A stretch of 6,194 nucleotides of DNA from Candidatus Krumholzibacteriia bacterium (lineage in GTDB: Bacteria; Krumholzibacteriota; Krumholzibacteriia; LZORAL124-64-63), in contig JAQULN010000189.1 of NCBI GenBank assembly GCA_028718575.1, forward strand, positions 1 to 6,194, read 5' to 3'. The notes beneath the pieces were generated by a model. It was given only the letters and a program-made list of their open reading frames with translations. It was not told the DNA's origin and ran no database searches. A program made the position numbers and the translations under genes. Numbering within the stretch: the first letter of the stretch is position 1; every line of letters starts with the position of its first letter. Below are positions 4,768 to 6,194 of the stretch, one piece after another.

Positions 4768-6194
4768 ATGTCACGACGACGCCTTGGGCCGCTCGCGCTA
4801 ACCCTGGCCGGCGCTCTCGCGTGGCTGCTTGGCGGCTGCTCCGAAGCGACGAAACCCCACGACCGACCCGACCGCGGGCCCGATCCCGAACTGCCGCGGG
4901 GCTCCTACCAGTTGCTCGTGGAACGCTACACCCGCAGCGGCGAGCGCTCGTTCTACATGATGGAGGCGGACGGCGGCCGGGTCGCGCCCTACGACGGCCT
5001 ACCCGCCGACGCGGTCCAGCTTGCGCCGTCGCCGGATGGACGCCGCCTCGCGTACTTGCGCCTCCGTCCGGAGGGCAACCAGCACCTCTGGCTCATGGAT
5101 CGTGACGGCACGAATCGGCGACTGCTGTTGGAAGGCGAACGGATGGTCACCGGCGTCGCCTGGTCTGCCGACCAACGGCGACTCGTGTACTCCGACAACA
5201 CGCTCACAACGACCGCGGACATCTGGGTGATCGGCGCCGACGGCACCGGCGCGGTGAACCTCACGCCCGACGGCGGGCAAGCGGTGATCTTCGACCATTC
5301 GCCCGCATGGTCGCCTGACGGCACACGCATCGCCTTCGCGTCGAACCGCACCGGTATCACGCGGGTGTGGACCATGGCGCCTGACGGCAGCGATCCCGTC
5401 CAGGTGCTGGCCGGCGCCGATTCGCTGGAGAGCGCGCCGGCCTGGTCGCCCGACGGCGCCTGGCTCGCTTTTCGCTACCACGCTCCCGGCTTCGGCGCGC
5501 AGATCGCGGTCGCCCGGCCCGACGGCAGCGACCTGCGCGCGTTCGCGGTGGAAGGCCGGTTCACGACGTTGGCGTGGGCGCCCGATGGCGCCATCGTCTA
5601 CACCGCCGACGCCACCGGCGACTACGACGTTTACCGACTCGACCCTGAGACCGGCGCGAGCACGAACCTCAGTCGCCACGGTGACCACGATTATCGCGTG
5701 GCGCCGATCGCGTACGTCGCGCCGTCCGGCGATTGGCGCGGGTACGGCGTGCCGGCGCGGTACGATACCGGCTGCCCGGAGCCGATCGCGCTGGCAGCCG
5801 GCGACGTGACTGGCGACGGACATCTCGATCTGCTTCTGCTCTCGTCCGCGCATCAGGACGTGCAGATACTCGCGGGCGACGGGGAGGGCAGTTTCACCGC
5901 ACTCGGCGCGCTCGCTATCGGCGCCCCGCCTCGCGCCCTCGCACTAGCTGACGTCACGCGCGATGGCCTGGTCGATGTGCTGTTCTTGAGCGCCGGCGCG
6001 CTCCACGTGTGGCCGCAGGATCAGTCCGGCGGCCTACCAGCCGCGTTCAGCATCTACCCGGTGCCCGGCGATGCACGCGCCCTGGCCGCGGCCGACTTCG
6101 ACCGCGACGGATCGACGGACGTCGCCGCTGTCTATGCCGGCGACGGCGGCGAGCTGCGCCTGCGCGTCTTCGGCGCCAGTGAGCGTGGCGACGC
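4768..6194 (+). CDS. Lipoprotein with TolB-like PD40 beta-propeller and FG-GAP/VCBS-type repeats (partial, runs off window)
   Basis: The first 475 residues are present; the 3' end lies outside. Residues 1-23 form a lipoprotein signal (SRRR, hydrophobic core about 7-21) ending in LLGGC with the lipidated Cys at 24; Ser-Glu follows, so there is no Asp inner-membrane retention signal and an outer-membrane location is likely. After a Pro/Asp-rich linker (about 28-44), at least five propeller repeats follow: SPDGRRLAY (88-96), WSADQRRLVY (132-141), WSPDGTRIAF (181-190), WSPDGAWLAF (226-235) and WAPDGAIVYTA (270-280), each followed by strands such as IWVIGADGT. From about 338 three FG-GAP-like repeats carry Ca-loop acidic patterns: GDVTGDGHLDLLLLS, ADVTRDGLVDVLFLS and ADFDRDGSTDVAAVY. 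Such propellers usually bind proteins or ligands rather than catalyse; no enzyme motif is visible. A TGA in frame at 4759-4761 fixes the ATG at 4768; the ribosome binding site is weak (AGGA about ten bases before). It is transcribed away from the phosphoesterase. Not TolB itself, since no TolB N-terminal domain precedes the propeller. Confidence 0.9.
   Translation, partial: MSRRRLGPLALTLAGALAWLLGGCSEATKPHDRPDRGPDPELPRGSYQLLVERYTRSGERSFYMMEADGGRVAPYDGLPADAVQLAPSPDGRRLAYLRLRPEGNQHLWLMDRDGTNRRLLLEGERMVTGVAWSADQRRLVYSDNTLTTTADIWVIGADGTGAVNLTPDGGQAVIFDHSPAWSPDGTRIAFASNRTGITRVWTMAPDGSDPVQVLAGADSLESAPAWSPDGAWLAFRYHAPGFGAQIAVARPDGSDLRAFAVEGRFTTLAWAPDGAIVYTADATGDYDVYRLDPETGASTNLSRHGDHDYRVAPIAYVAPSGDWRGYGVPARYDTGCPEPIALAAGDVTGDGHLDLLLLSSAHQDVQILAGDGEGSFTALGALAIGAPPRALALADVTRDGLVDVLFLSAGALHVWPQDQSGGLPAAFSIYPVPGDARALAAADFDRDGSTDVAAVYAGDGGELRLRVFGASERGD

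Noticed and set aside
4999..5853. Minus-strand open frame of 284 codons opposite the lipoprotein gene
   Set aside because: Arg/Val/Gly-rich shadow; the plus strand encodes clear propeller and FG-GAP repeats.

Overview
The window is GC-rich bacterial DNA with four protein-coding genes. Three lie on the minus strand and one on the plus strand. Both outer genes run off the ends of the window. The two middle genes carry FlgD/Por-type beta-sandwich modules (one ending APNPFNPTTT...GVYLVRL) of the kind used as C-terminal sorting domains in the Fibrobacteres-Chlorobi-Bacteroidetes (FCB) superphylum and related candidate phyla. With the high GC content, this suggests an uncultured high-GC FCB-type lineage such as Eisenbacteria, Krumholzibacteria or Latescibacteria. 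That placement is inference; no marker here fixes the phylum.

Layout. 1-1003 (minus): N-terminal 334 residues of cobalamin-dependent methionine synthase MetH, covering the complete zinc-binding homocysteine domain. 1004-1211: non-coding gap. 1212-2801 (minus): secreted gingipain-like (peptidase C25 fold) protein with a C-terminal sorting domain; the mature chain has no cysteine, so it is probably a catalytically dead member. 2802-3082: gap holding a strong ribosome binding site, an operator-like palindrome overlapping an extended -10 sequence, and a coding-like stretch that continues the frame of the next gene beyond its TGA. 3083-4474 (minus): secreted calcineurin-type metallophosphoesterase with all its metal motifs and, unusually, a FlgD-like module near its N-terminus. 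4475-4767: divergent intergenic region with an AT-rich island and inverted repeats. 4768-6194 (plus): start of a lipoprotein that joins a TolB-like PD40 propeller to FG-GAP/VCBS-type calcium-loop repeats.

Function together. MetH is cytoplasmic housekeeping metabolism and has no evident link to its neighbours. The other three genes all encode proteins that leave the cytoplasm: two with signal peptides and beta-sandwich modules, one an outer-membrane-type lipoprotein. They look like accessory cell-surface proteins rather than one pathway. I see no RNA gene, CRISPR array, transposase or integrase. The points most worth a second look are the cysteine-less C25 protein, the N-terminal placement of the sorting-like module in the phosphoesterase, the open frame after its TGA, and the three-half-site palindrome upstream of the C25 gene.
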